Shown piece by piece: positions 41,470 through 50,129 of a stretch of 64,000 nt of DNA. The stretch spans positions 1-64,000 of the forward strand of contig NZ_CADIKB010000029.1 of assembly GCF_902859825.1 (NCBI RefSeq). Reading direction: 5' to 3'. The translations under genes were made by a program, and so were the position numbers. The notes below the pieces were generated by a model. It saw nothing but the letters and a program-made list of their open reading frames with translations. It had not been told where the DNA came from and searched no databases. This stretch comes from Paraburkholderia phenoliruptrix (GTDB taxonomy: Bacteria > Pseudomonadota > Gammaproteobacteria > Burkholderiales > Burkholderiaceae). Every line of letters begins with the position of its first letter. Within the stretch, counting starts at the first letter, position 1.

Positions 41470-43284
41470 TCATTTTTCAGTGGCTCGGCGCGGGTCCTCA
41501 TCGCCGCCGGTGGTCGCGACGTCGGCGTTCTTCGCGGTCAGCACCGCGGGCATCGACGGGTTTTCGGGCTGCGTGTAGCGCTCCTGCACGGCCGCCTTGA
41601 TCCGCGCAAGGCTCGCGGCTGCATCGAGCGCGGCATCCTGCTCGATCTGCCGGGCCTGCGCCGCGAGATCAGGGTCGCCGATCTCCGTTTCGAACCAGCG
41701 CGAATAGTCGCCGCGCTCGCGGTGATACTGCCATGTGCCCGCATCGACACCTTCGGCAATCTCCACGAACAGCACGAGATTATGGGCGCGCAGATTCAGT
41801 GCGTGCTCGGGCCCACGGAAATAGAAACTGCGCTCGGGAATCAGCAGGCCTTCCGCGTATTTGCGCCGATGTCTGAGCCGGTGCTTGCTGCCCGGCTCGA
41901 GCCGGATCACGCCCTCGGGCGCCGGCTCGTCGAGGCGCCATAACAAAGCCTGCCCCGTTTCGAGCGCGGTTTCCTGAAGCTGCGGCACGGGCCGGCCCGT
42001 GGCCTTCGCGAGTTCCTGCACGGCCTTGCCGGCGCTCGGGCCCATCGCGAGCAGCAGATTCACCTGACGCAGAAAGGCGCCATCCAGTTGCTGCGGCGAC
42101 ACCGTGATGGCGAGCGCCGTTTCCAGCGCCGCTGGAATGGTTTGGCTTGCGCCCGCCCATCCGGCCGGAAACAGATGATGCGCCTCGTCGAACACGAGCC
42201 AATGGGGCCGGCCGGTTCGCATGCGCAACTGCTGCACCTCGAGCAGCAGCGACGCGCAGAACGCGGGCCGCTCCGGCAACGGCACGCGCAGCAGATTCAC
42301 CGCCACCGCCGAACGCGGAGGACGCGCGAGCAGCTGCACGACTTCTTCGATCAGCGGCGCGGTGTGCGCGTCGCCGACTACGATCGTATCTTCGTCGTTC
42401 TGATAGTCGCCTTCCGGATCGATGATGCACAACTGCTGGTGCATGCCCGCGAGGCGCTCGAGCAAGCCGGCGCAGGCGGTCGACTTGCCGCATCCCGATT
42501 CGCCGGCGAGCAGCACGACCGAACCGTGCGCGGGACAGTACAGGTTGGCGGGCTCGCTGGCGCCGCGCGCATGCCCGATCAGCACGCGGCTCTTCTGCGC
42601 CACGCTCGTGCGTTCGCGCAGGTCGTCCTTCACCAGCGCGTCCACCAGTTCGGCGACACCCGCCCCCGCCGCCTGGCTCGTCACCATATCGGCGTGCGCC
42701 TTCAGCGCGGGCAGCGCATTGGCGACCGCCACACCAAAACCGCAGGCGTCGAGGAGCGCGTGATCGTTCTCGGCGTCGCCTATTCCGGCCACGTTGAAGG
42801 CGGACAACGCCAGCTCGCTCAGCGCCTCCTGCAAGCCGCTCGCTTTGGAAATGCCGGGCGACACGATCATCACCGCGTCGCCGTTGAAAATGATCTGCAG
42901 ACCGAGGCCGAGGTCGCGAATCGCGGCGAGCGCGATCTGCTCGGCGGGCTTCATCATCGCGACGAGCGTCTCGCTCACGCTGAAGTGGCGCAGACCGCGG
43001 CTTTTCAATTCGTCGACGAAAGCGGCCGGCGGCGGCGGGGCGAGCAGGCGCCGCGTGCCCGTCGAAGGCGTGTACAGCACGCCGCCGTTTTCCGCGACGA
43101 CTCGCGAAAACAGATCGAGCCGCGGACAGATAGCAAGCAGGTCGTCCATCTCGCGTCCGCTCACGAGGATGGCCTGGCGGCCCGAGGCGCGCAGGCGTTC
43201 GAGCGCGTCCCACGTCGAGTCGGCGACGCGTCCGTCGCAGGCGAGGGTGTTGTCGTAATCGGTCGCAATGGCAAAAAATCGCAT
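41470..43284 (-). CDS. HAD-phosphatase / P-loop ATPase fusion protein
   Basis: 604 residues. The N-terminal 225 residues are a HAD-IIB-like phosphatase with DYDNTLACDG (Asp9, Asp11) and the late acidic motif GIGDAENDHALLDA. From about residue 230 a DUF87/HerA-like ATPase follows: Walker A AGESGCGKST at 260-269, CIIDPEGDYQ, then the Walker B-type strand HWLVFDEAHHLFPAGW. The two domains are joined in one frame without a break. Such fusions occur next to glycosyltransferases in Burkholderia-group genomes, and the HAD part resembles sucrose/trehalose-phosphate phosphatases; the function of the ATPase part is unknown. The group 4 glycosyltransferase gene lies 72 bp upstream in the same direction. 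Confidence 0.8.
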   Translation of the reverse strand: MRFFAIATDYDNTLACDGRVADSTWDALERLRASGRQAILVSGREMDDLLAICPRLDLFSRVVAENGGVLYTPSTGTRRLLAPPPPAAFVDELKSRGLRHFSVSETLVAMMKPAEQIALAAIRDLGLGLQIIFNGDAVMIVSPGISKASGLQEALSELALSAFNVAGIGDAENDHALLDACGFGVAVANALPALKAHADMVTSQAAGAGVAELVDALVKDDLRERTSVAQKSRVLIGHARGASEPANLYCPAHGSVVLLAGESGCGKSTACAGLLERLAGMHQQLCIIDPEGDYQNDEDTIVVGDAHTAPLIEEVVQLLARPPRSAVAVNLLRVPLPERPAFCASLLLEVQQLRMRTGRPHWLVFDEAHHLFPAGWAGASQTIPAALETALAITVSPQQLDGAFLRQVNLLLAMGPSAGKAVQELAKATGRPVPQLQETALETGQALLWRLDEPAPEGVIRLEPGSKHRLRHRRKYAEGLLIPERSFYFRGPEHALNLRAHNLVLFVEIAEGVDAGTWQYHRERGDYSRWFETEIGDPDLAAQARQIEQDAALDAAASLARIKAAVQERYTQPENPSMPAVLTAKNADVATTGGDEDPRRATEK

Positions 43285-43356
43285 GAAAAGCGCTCCGTGT
43301 CTGGATTCGTTCGCGGTGTTCCGCGGTGCGGGTCCGCCCTGTTCTCGGGCTCCGCT

Positions 43357-44430
43357 TCAGTCCGTCTGAAGCGGTTGCGTATCGTGCGTGTTGGGGGTAT
43401 CGCGTGTGTCCGGCAGCATCGCTTCGTAAATGCCGGCGTATTGATCGACCATCCGCTCGACGGTGAAGCGGCGCTCGAAGGCCGCACGGCACGCGGCGCG
43501 ACTGATGCTGTCGATCTTCGCGAGCGCGGCGACGGCGTCGTCGACGGATTGCACGAGAAAGCCCGTCACGCCGTGTTCGACGATTTCATGCGCGGCACCG
43601 TGATCGAATGCGATGACCGGCGTGCCGCACGCGAGCGCCTCGATCATCACGAGGCCGAACGGCTCCGGCCAGTCGATCGGAAACAGCAAGGCGCGCGCCT
43701 GTCCGAGGAAATCGTTCTTGCACGAATCGTCGACTTCGCCGCAATACTCGACGTGCGGCAACTCGAATAGACCCGCGATTTCCTCTTCGAAATAGGCGCG
43801 GTCGCCATTGTCGATCTTCGCGGCGATGCGCAGAGGCACAGCCGCGCGCCGCGCAATCTCGATCGCGCGGTCGGGCCGCTTCACGGGCGAGATGCGGCCG
43901 AGAAAAGCTGCGTAATCGCCGGGCGTTTCATGAAAGCGCAGCAGATCCGCAGGCAGGCCATGATGAACTGTCGCGCGCCAGTTGAGCCAGGGCAGCGGCG
44001 TGCGTTGCGCGGCGGAGATCGAGACCACCGGCATGTCGGCGAATTGCCTGTAGAGCGTGCTCAGGCCGGGCACGTCGAGCCGCCAGTGCAAGGTGGTCAG
44101 CGCGGGGCAGCGTAAGCGGCGCGCGAACGGAAAGCTCTGGTAGTCCGTATGAAAATGGACAATGTCGAATTCGTCCGCGCGCCGCACCACTTCTTCGAGC
44201 ATGGCGAAATGAAAAGCCTGCGGGTCGGCGGTATCTTCAATCAGGCGAATCGCACAGTCGCTTCCCGAGACGAGCCGCGCTCGCGTGCGCGAGTCGCCGC
44301 TTGCAAAGAGCGTGACGTCGTGGCCTCGCGCGACGAGCCCGTCCACGAGCCACGCCACCACTCTTTCGACGCCGCCATAAGCGACCGGCGGCACCCTCTC
44401 ATACAGCGGCGAAACCTGCGCGATACGCAT
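43357..44430 (-). CDS. Family 4 glycosyltransferase
   Basis: 357 residues from the ATG at 44430, which starts MRIAQVSPLYERVPPVAYGG and has ggagcaggg upstream; the longer frame adds only low-complexity sequence. Two Rossmann-like halves are visible, with the donor-site motif EPFGLVMIEALACGTPVIAF (EX7E type) near residue 265. It would transfer an activated sugar in the cytosol. The adjacent HAD/ATPase fusion suggests a joint role in a sugar-phosphate or osmolyte route. Confidence 0.8.
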   Translation of the reverse strand: MRIAQVSPLYERVPPVAYGGVERVVAWLVDGLVARGHDVTLFASGDSRTRARLVSGSDCAIRLIEDTADPQAFHFAMLEEVVRRADEFDIVHFHTDYQSFPFARRLRCPALTTLHWRLDVPGLSTLYRQFADMPVVSISAAQRTPLPWLNWRATVHHGLPADLLRFHETPGDYAAFLGRISPVKRPDRAIEIARRAAVPLRIAAKIDNGDRAYFEEEIAGLFELPHVEYCGEVDDSCKNDFLGQARALLFPIDWPEPFGLVMIEALACGTPVIAFDHGAAHEIVEHGVTGFLVQSVDDAVAALAKIDSISRAACRAAFERRFTVERMVDQYAGIYEAMLPDTRDTPNTHDTQPLQTD

Positions 44431-44629
44431 GCCCTGCTCCGTTCGACGAACCGACGTCAGACGCGCCGCATGGTGCATGCCCGGCCCTGTCGCGCGTGAA
44501 CCGCGCCACGTCGGGCCGATGGAAAAATGTACAGGCCGTCAATGAAATTAAGCGGTGCGCGCGGCACTTGCCATTCGGCAGTTGAATGAGCCTACACGCG
44601 CCGCGCACCGCGGTTGAGCTCACCTCGTG

Positions 44630-44896
44630 TTAACTGAGCGGCCTCGCGTAACCGTCGGCGGGCGCCGCGGGCTCGGCACGCTCCACGTGCTCGTCGATCC
44701 ATGCCGTCGCGCGCTCGCGGGCGAATTCGAGCGCCTCGTGCTCGTCGACGAAATCGCGATGAAACTCCATGTCGTGCGTATCGTCGCCCGAACTCACGCT
44801 GCCCGGCGTCACTTCGATCCGCGCATGCGCGACGATCATGCCGCCGTCGACACCTGCCGTCAGATGGACGATGCAGCCTCCGTATTCGAAATCCAT
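44630..44896 (-). CDS. Small conserved hypothetical protein
   Basis: 88 residues from the ATG at 44896 behind gggagag. Acidic protein with a beta-strand-like start (MDFEYGGCIVHLTAGVDGG) and a helical end (ALEFARERATAWIDEHVER). No family recognised. It follows the DUF2934 gene by 29 bp, so the two are probably cotranscribed. Confidence 0.55.
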   Translation of the reverse strand: MDFEYGGCIVHLTAGVDGGMIVAHARIEVTPGSVSSGDDTHDMEFHRDFVDEHEALEFARERATAWIDEHVERAEPAAPADGYARPLS

Positions 44897-44925
44897 GATG
44901 CTCTCCCGCGTGTCGTGTGATGCGG

Positions 44926-45189
44926 CTAGCTGCTGCCGGGCGCGTTGCCGGCGGCCTGCGCGCCCTCGTCGTCGCCGATGGCTTCCGCCGCGCGCCGCCC
45001 TTTGCCCGATTGATCGGAGGCCACCGCCGGCTCGGTGTCGCCCGACTCGCCTTCGGCTTCGATCTGCGCTTCGGCGCGTGCCCAGTAATCGTCGGCGCGT
45101 CCTTCGGGCGAGCCGTCGCTTTCCCACAGCTCGTACGCGCGCTTGCGAATACGGTCTTCGACGGTGGGTTCGTGAGGCAAGCCGTCCAT
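44926..45189 (-). CDS. DUF2934 domain small protein
   Basis: 87 residues from the ATG at 45189. Residues 10-42 (EDRIRKRAYELWESDGSPEG, then DYWARAEAQI) match DUF2934, a short helical family of unknown function common in soil proteobacteria. The second half is an acidic, alanine- and glycine-rich tail. Confidence 0.75.
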   Translation of the reverse strand: MDGLPHEPTVEDRIRKRAYELWESDGSPEGRADDYWARAEAQIEAEGESGDTEPAVASDQSGKGRRAAEAIGDDEGAQAAGNAPGSS

Positions 45190-45372
45190 GGCAGTCTCCA
45201 AACGTTCGTGGTCAGTTGAACGCGCGTACGCCATGCGGCGCCGCGCCGGTCATGGAGCAAAGCGCGTTCCCATGCGTCGCGTGCCGGCGCATTTCGTCGC
45301 GAAGGCGATAAGGCACTCCGCGCGGGCCGGGTTGCGTGCGCCGTCGCGCTCGCCGCGCGCTGCACCTGTCGT

Positions 45373-45378
45373 TATAAT
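45373..45378 (+). promoter_or_regulatory. Probable -10 element of the deoR-like gene
   Basis: Perfect TATAAT 63 bp before the start codon in an otherwise GC-rich stretch. It is followed by an A/T-rich segment (tttcagcaaacatgattaaa) that could be an operator for autoregulation. No good -35 box is seen. Confidence 0.5.
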
Positions 45379-45441
45379 CGTTTCAGCAAACATGATTAAA
45401 ACCTAACGTCGTTCACACACTCTTCACGCGCCAGGACCTCC

Positions 45442-46176
45442 ATGCTCAAACCCGATCGCCTTCGCGCTCTGGCCGACGCGCTGACACGGCAAAACGTGAT
45501 GCGCCTGCGCGATGCCGCCGCCCTGCTCGGCGTCTCCGAAATGACGGTGCGCCGCGACATTGCCGCGAATGCGGATCGCTTCACGTATCTGGGCGGCTAT
45601 ATCGTCAGTGCCACCGACGTGCCGAATAACGCCGGCAACGCCGGTTATTCGCTGGAGCAGGAAAAGGATCACTTCGCGCAGGCCAAGGCGGAGGCGTCGG
45701 CCATTGCCGCGGGATTGATCGGCAACAACGAAACGCTTTTCATCGATTGCGGCACGACACTCGTGGCGCTCGCCCGGCTCATTCCGCCCGAGCGCCATGT
45801 CACCGTGGTGTGTTATTCGCTGAATGTCGCCGAGGTGTTGCGCCGCAAACCGAACGTGCGGATGATCCTGCTCGGCGGCGTCTACGTGCCTTCGTCGGAT
45901 TCGTTCGCGGGCGAGGAAAGCCTCGAGATGCTGCGCCGCATGGGCATCAACAAGGCGTTTATTTCGGCGGGCGGCGTGGACCCCGCGCGCGGCGTGACCT
46001 GCTGGAACTTCCATGAAGTCGCGGTGAAGCAGGCGGCCATGGCGAGTGCCGTCGAACGGCATCTGGTGGTCGACAGAAGCAAATTCGGCGTGGTCAAGGC
46101 CGTGCGCTTTTCACAGATCGAAGACTTCGACTCGATCATCACCGAAGAGGGCCGGCAGGCGCGCAAGCGCCAATAG
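45442..46176 (+). CDS. DeoR/GlpR-family sugar-sensing repressor
   Basis: 244 residues. N-terminal winged helix (MRLRDAAALLGVSEMTVRRD) followed by the DeoR sensor domain with LFIDCGTTLVALARLIPP and LVVDRSKFGVVKAVRFS. Such regulators bind a phosphorylated sugar and derepress the linked catabolic operon. The gene points towards the large minus-strand operon whose last gene ends at 46246, and the two are separated by a hairpin. Confidence 0.85.
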   Translation: MLKPDRLRALADALTRQNVMRLRDAAALLGVSEMTVRRDIAANADRFTYLGGYIVSATDVPNNAGNAGYSLEQEKDHFAQAKAEASAIAAGLIGNNETLFIDCGTTLVALARLIPPERHVTVVCYSLNVAEVLRRKPNVRMILLGGVYVPSSDSFAGEESLEMLRRMGINKAFISAGGVDPARGVTCWNFHEVAVKQAAMASAVERHLVVDRSKFGVVKAVRFSQIEDFDSIITEEGRQARKRQ

Positions 46177-46195
46177 CCGGCTATCGGCGCACTAT

Positions 46196-46213
46196 GCACG
46201 GGTTCGCCCGTGC
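46196..46213. terminator. Hairpin between convergent deoR-like and permease genes
   Basis: Perfect 7-bp stem gcacggg / cccgtgc closed by a TTCG tetraloop, a very stable fold. No T-run follows on either strand, so it may work as a weak bidirectional terminator or an mRNA end-stabiliser. Confidence 0.6.
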
Positions 46214-46245
46214 CTGTGCGGCGGCGATCCTCCGGCCGCGGCGCC

Positions 46246-47352
46246 TCAGCTCTTGCGCTGCAGTGCGAACAGCGTACCGGCCAGCAGAATGAACGCGCCG
46301 ATAATCACCTTCTGCCAGGTGCTCGGCACACCCACGAGAATCAGCACGCTCTTGATGAGCGTGACGAGCACGACGCCGAGCAAGGTGCCCACCACCGTGC
46401 CTGTGCCGCCCGTAATGCGTGCACCGCCGAGAATGACCGCGGCGATCACGTCCAGCTCCGAGCCCACGAGGTCGAACGGATTCGCGAGGCGGTTGTTCGA
46501 CACGTGCAGAATGCCCGCGATGCCGGCGAGCATGCCGGTATAGCCGAACACGAACAGATGGATCGCGCGCAGGTTGTAGCCGAGCCGCTCGGCGATGGCG
46601 AGCGAGCCGCCCATCGCGTAGACGCCGCGTCCCATCATCGTGCGATTGAGCAGCCACCAGGTGACGAGCGCCGCGGCGACGAGCGCCAGCACCGAGGCCG
46701 GCAGCACCGCGCGCAGTCCGTCAGCGGTGTGATAGAAAAAGAGCGGAATGCGGCCGAAGTGATCCATGCTGTGCGGAATGTTCATGAAGAACGTCGTGCC
46801 GATGAACGTCAGCAGCAAGCCGCGATACAGGTATTGCGTGCCGATCGTGACGATCAGCGAAGGCGCTTTCAGCCTATGCACGAGCAGCCCGTTGACGACG
46901 CCGAGCACTACACCGCCCAACGCACCCGTGACGAGGATCAACGCGAACGGCGCATCCGGCCACCAGGCGAACACAGCCTTGGTGATGCCGTACATGGTCA
47001 GCGCGGCAATCGCGGTGAAGGAGACGTCGATGCCGCCCGAGGCGAGCACGACGAGCGTGCCGAGCGCGAACAGCGACATCGTGGTCGCCGAATGCAGCAG
47101 ATCAAAGAGCGTCGCGAACTGAAAGAAGCGCGGATTGATTGCACCGACGATCAGACACGTCACCACGATCAGCGCGACGGTGAACCACTCGGGATTGCGC
47201 GCGAGCCTCATGCGCAAACCTCGCGGTTCGGCGCTCGGCGCGATTTCGACGACATTCGGAGTGCTCATGGTCTGCTTGATGGACGAGTCAACGGACGAGT
47301 CGATAGGCGAATCGATGGACGAGTCGATGCGCGGCTGGATGCGCGAGTTCAT
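46246..47352 (-). CDS. Sugar ABC transporter permease (RbsC/LsrC type)
   Basis: 368 residues from the ATG at 47352, 24 bp after the ATPase gene, behind aagga. The first 28 residues are a polar Asp/Ser/Ile repeat (DSSIDSPIDSSVDSSI) encoded by repeated gacgagtcgat units; an internal ATG at 47268 would skip this. The rest is a BPD_transp_2 permease with about eight to ten membrane segments (ALGTLVVLASGGIDVSFTAI, GYNLRAIHLFVFGYTGMLAG). It is the last gene of the operon and pairs with the permease at 51200. Confidence 0.85.
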   Translation of the reverse strand: MNSRIQPRIDSSIDSPIDSSVDSSIKQTMSTPNVVEIAPSAEPRGLRMRLARNPEWFTVALIVVTCLIVGAINPRFFQFATLFDLLHSATTMSLFALGTLVVLASGGIDVSFTAIAALTMYGITKAVFAWWPDAPFALILVTGALGGVVLGVVNGLLVHRLKAPSLIVTIGTQYLYRGLLLTFIGTTFFMNIPHSMDHFGRIPLFFYHTADGLRAVLPASVLALVAAALVTWWLLNRTMMGRGVYAMGGSLAIAERLGYNLRAIHLFVFGYTGMLAGIAGILHVSNNRLANPFDLVGSELDVIAAVILGGARITGGTGTVVGTLLGVVLVTLIKSVLILVGVPSTWQKVIIGAFILLAGTLFALQRKS

Positions 47353-47376
47353 GGCGGTTTGGCGTCCTTACTTCCT

Positions 47377-48936
47377 CTAGGCCGCTTCGGAAAGCAGCGC
47401 GTGGTACAGATCGGCCTCGCTCAATGCGTCCGCGCGATACTCGGCGGCCACGCGGCCCTTCTTCATCATCAGAATGCGGTCGCAGTTCTGCAGCAGCTCC
47501 GGCAGGTCGTCGCTGATCAGAATAATGCCGATGCCGCGCTGCGAGAGCCGCTGCATGATCCGATAGATGATGTCCTTCGAACCCACGTCGACGCCGACCG
47601 TCGGGCCGTGCAGGATCAACACGCGCGGGTCGATGGCGAGCCAGCGGCCGATCAGCACACGCTGCTGGTTGCCGCCCGACAGCGACTGCACCGGCTTGTC
47701 GACACCCGGCGTCGCGATCTGCAGATCCTTCACGGTCTGCACGGCAAGCGCCTCGGCACGCGTGCGGTCGATTTGGCCGAAGCGGTCGCGCAGGCTCGAG
47801 ATCATCGCGGTGATCACGTTGTCGCGAATCGGTTTGTCGAGGAACAGCCCTTCGTTCAGGCGGTCTTCCGGCACATAGCCGATGCGGTGCCGCTTCGCGT
47901 CGGACGGCGTGCGCAGCGCAATACGTTTGCCGTCGAGCAGCACCGCGCCCGACTGCGCGGGCGCGACGCCCGCCAACGCGCGCGCCAGTTCGTTGCGGCC
48001 CGAATCGAGTAGACCGGTCACGCCGAGAATCTCGCCGCCGTGCAGCTTGAAAGCGACGTCGCTGAACTGGCCTGCGCGCGTGAAGTTGCGCACGTCGAGC
48101 ACGACGTCCTCGGCATGCGCGCCTTCGCGATACCGCTCGTTCGACAGATGGCGCCCCGTCATCAGTTCGCTGATTTGCGCCTTGGTGAACTGCGCGATCG
48201 GCCCTTGCGCCATTTTCTGCCCGTCGCGCAGCACGATCACTTCGCCACCTATTGCATAGCATTCGTCGAGCTTGTGGCTCACGAACAGCACCGTCACGCC
48301 CTGCGCGCGCAGATTGGCGAGCACGGCAATCAGGTTGTCCACTTCCTTTTGTGTGAGCGACGTGGTCGGCTCGTCCATGATGACGAATTTCGCCTCGCTC
48401 GCAATCGCACGCGCAATGGCCACCAGTTGTCGCGTAGCGAGCGGCAGCTGTTCGATGAGCGTCGCCTGGAAATCCGCGTTGCCGGGCAGGCCCACTGCTT
48501 CGAGCGCGCGTGCAGCCGTGGCGGCAAGGACGCGGCGATCGAAAGTACGCGCGAGCCGCCCTTCGTGCGTGGCGAGTTCCGACGTGAGCGCAACGTTTTC
48601 CGCGACGCTCATGTTGGGCAGCAGCGACAGATCCTGATACACGGTTTCGATGCCGGCCGCGAGCGCCTCCAGCGCGGAGAGCCGCGCATGCGGCACGCCT
48701 TCGATCACGAGTTGCCCTTCATCGGGCGGCTGCGCGCCGGAAATGATCTTGATCAGCGTGCTCTTGCCGCAGCCGTTTTCGCCGAGCAGGTGATAAATTT
48801 GCCCGCGCTCGAACGCGAGGCTCACGCCGCGCAACGCATGCACGCCGGTAAAGCGTTTATGCACGCCCACCACCTCCAGGAACGGCTGCGAGGACTGCGA
48901 CGGCGGCGCGAAAGAGACGTCTTCTTGATTCATCAT
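47377..48936 (-). CDS. Sugar ABC transporter ATPase with two nucleotide-binding modules (RbsA type)
   Basis: 519 residues, two fused ABC modules as in RbsA/XylG. The first has Walker A LLGENGCGKST and Walker B KFVIMDEPT; the second carries the well-formed signature LSGGNQQRVLIGRWL. In this family one site is usually degenerate. It sits between the binding-protein gene and the downstream permease gene. Confidence 0.85.
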   Translation of the reverse strand: MMNQEDVSFAPPSQSSQPFLEVVGVHKRFTGVHALRGVSLAFERGQIYHLLGENGCGKSTLIKIISGAQPPDEGQLVIEGVPHARLSALEALAAGIETVYQDLSLLPNMSVAENVALTSELATHEGRLARTFDRRVLAATAARALEAVGLPGNADFQATLIEQLPLATRQLVAIARAIASEAKFVIMDEPTTSLTQKEVDNLIAVLANLRAQGVTVLFVSHKLDECYAIGGEVIVLRDGQKMAQGPIAQFTKAQISELMTGRHLSNERYREGAHAEDVVLDVRNFTRAGQFSDVAFKLHGGEILGVTGLLDSGRNELARALAGVAPAQSGAVLLDGKRIALRTPSDAKRHRIGYVPEDRLNEGLFLDKPIRDNVITAMISSLRDRFGQIDRTRAEALAVQTVKDLQIATPGVDKPVQSLSGGNQQRVLIGRWLAIDPRVLILHGPTVGVDVGSKDIIYRIMQRLSQRGIGIILISDDLPELLQNCDRILMMKKGRVAAEYRADALSEADLYHALLSEAA

Positions 48937-48992
48937 GATGAGTCGCGGTGCCGAGGCGTGCCTATCGACACGCCTCGAAGTGAACAGCGGAA

Positions 48993-49997
48993 TCAGAACG
49001 GATACTGCTTATAGTTCGACTTGTCGACGTTCACCCAGCCCTGGCCGCGCACGATAATGCCCTTGCCTGGCCCTTTGGCGACCGTGACCTTCGTGTAGCC
49101 CGGAATGCCGAGGTCCGCGCCGTTCTCGACCGTCTTGCCGTCCACCAGCATCTTCGCGACCTTGTTCATCGCGATGCCGGCGAGCTTCGGATCCCAGAAC
49201 GCGATGCCGTTGATCGCGCCGCTTTCGAGGAATTTGCCGGCCTCGTTGGGCAGACCCGTGCCGTACACGCAGATCTTGCCTTGCATGCCCGCCTCTTCCA
49301 CCGCACGGCCGATGCCGATCACATCGAGCGAGGACGAGCCCTGGAAGCCCTTCAGATCCGGATGCTTGCGCAGCACTTCTTTCGCGACTTCATAGGCGCG
49401 CTCGCCGTCGTTGTTGGTTTCGAGCTTCGGCTCCACGAGGTTCATCTTGGGGTACTTCGCCTTCGCATTGCCGATGCCGCCGTCGGCCCATTGCACCTGC
49501 GAGCGGCTGCCGAGCGAGCCCACCAGTACCGCCCACTTGCCTTCGTCGTGCATGCACGACGCGAGCCGCTCGTTCAGGCCTGCGCCATAGGCGGTGTTGT
49601 CGAACGCCTCGATGTCGACCATGGTGTTCTTCGCGTTGTCCGCTTCATGCGTGACGACCTTGATGCCGCGGTCCATCGCTTTCTTGAGCGCCGGCTCGAG
49701 CGTCGGCGGATCGTAGGGCACCACCGCAATCGCGGTGACCTTCTTCGCGATCAGGTCTTCGATGATCTTCAGTTGCTGCGCCGCGTCCGCGCGGCCCGGA
49801 CCCGTCTGGTAAGCGCTCACGCCCGGGTTGTCTTTCGCGAATTCCTTGACGCCTTCGTCCATCCGGTTGAACCAGTTGATGCCCGTCACCTTCACGACCG
49901 TGACGATGGTCTCGTTGGTGGCAGCCTGTGCCGCGGCGATCGCGCCTACCGCCACTGCGCCTGCTGCAATCGCGGCACCCAGTCGAGTCAGTTTCAT
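48993..49997 (-). CDS. Periplasmic sugar-binding protein (RhaS/LsrB-like)
   Basis: 334 residues: signal peptide MKLTRLGAAIAAGAVAVGAI, cleaved near AAQA, then a type I periplasmic binding fold (ETIVTVVKVTGINWFNRMDE, AYQTGPGRADAAQQLKIIED, AIAVVPYDPPTLEP). The sequence is closest in pattern to rhamnose- and AI-2-binding proteins. Given the deoC/kinase neighbours the ligand is more likely deoxyribose or a related pentose, but this is not provable here. An aaaggag site precedes the ATG. Confidence 0.85.
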   Translation of the reverse strand: MKLTRLGAAIAAGAVAVGAIAAAQAATNETIVTVVKVTGINWFNRMDEGVKEFAKDNPGVSAYQTGPGRADAAQQLKIIEDLIAKKVTAIAVVPYDPPTLEPALKKAMDRGIKVVTHEADNAKNTMVDIEAFDNTAYGAGLNERLASCMHDEGKWAVLVGSLGSRSQVQWADGGIGNAKAKYPKMNLVEPKLETNNDGERAYEVAKEVLRKHPDLKGFQGSSSLDVIGIGRAVEEAGMQGKICVYGTGLPNEAGKFLESGAINGIAFWDPKLAGIAMNKVAKMLVDGKTVENGADLGIPGYTKVTVAKGPGKGIIVRGQGWVNVDKSNYKQYPF

Positions 49998-50049
49998 GCA
50001 ATGTCTCCTTTATCGTTCGATGTCGCCCGTGCTGGCCGTGTCAGCCGTC

Positions 50050-50075
50050 GCGAACAGGCAGGGCACCCTGTTCGC
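50050..50075 (-). ncRNA. Intercistronic RNA stem-loop upstream of the binding-protein gene
   Basis: Perfect 9-bp stem GCGAACAGG / CCTGTTCGC with an 8-nt loop, in the 130-nt space between the permease gene and the binding-protein gene. In ABC importer operons such structures often tune the relative amount of the binding protein. Confidence 0.5.
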
Positions 50076-50083
50076 CTCGATCG

Positions 50084-50111
50084 TTGCCTTTGCCTTTGCC
50101 TTGCCTTTGCC
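50084..50111. repeat. Short (t)ttgcc tandem repeat next to the stem-loop
   Basis: Five successive ttgcc/tttgcc units (ggcaaa on the transcribed strand) in the same intercistronic space. Confidence 0.7.
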
Positions 50112-50129
50112 GTTACTCCGCTGGCGTGC

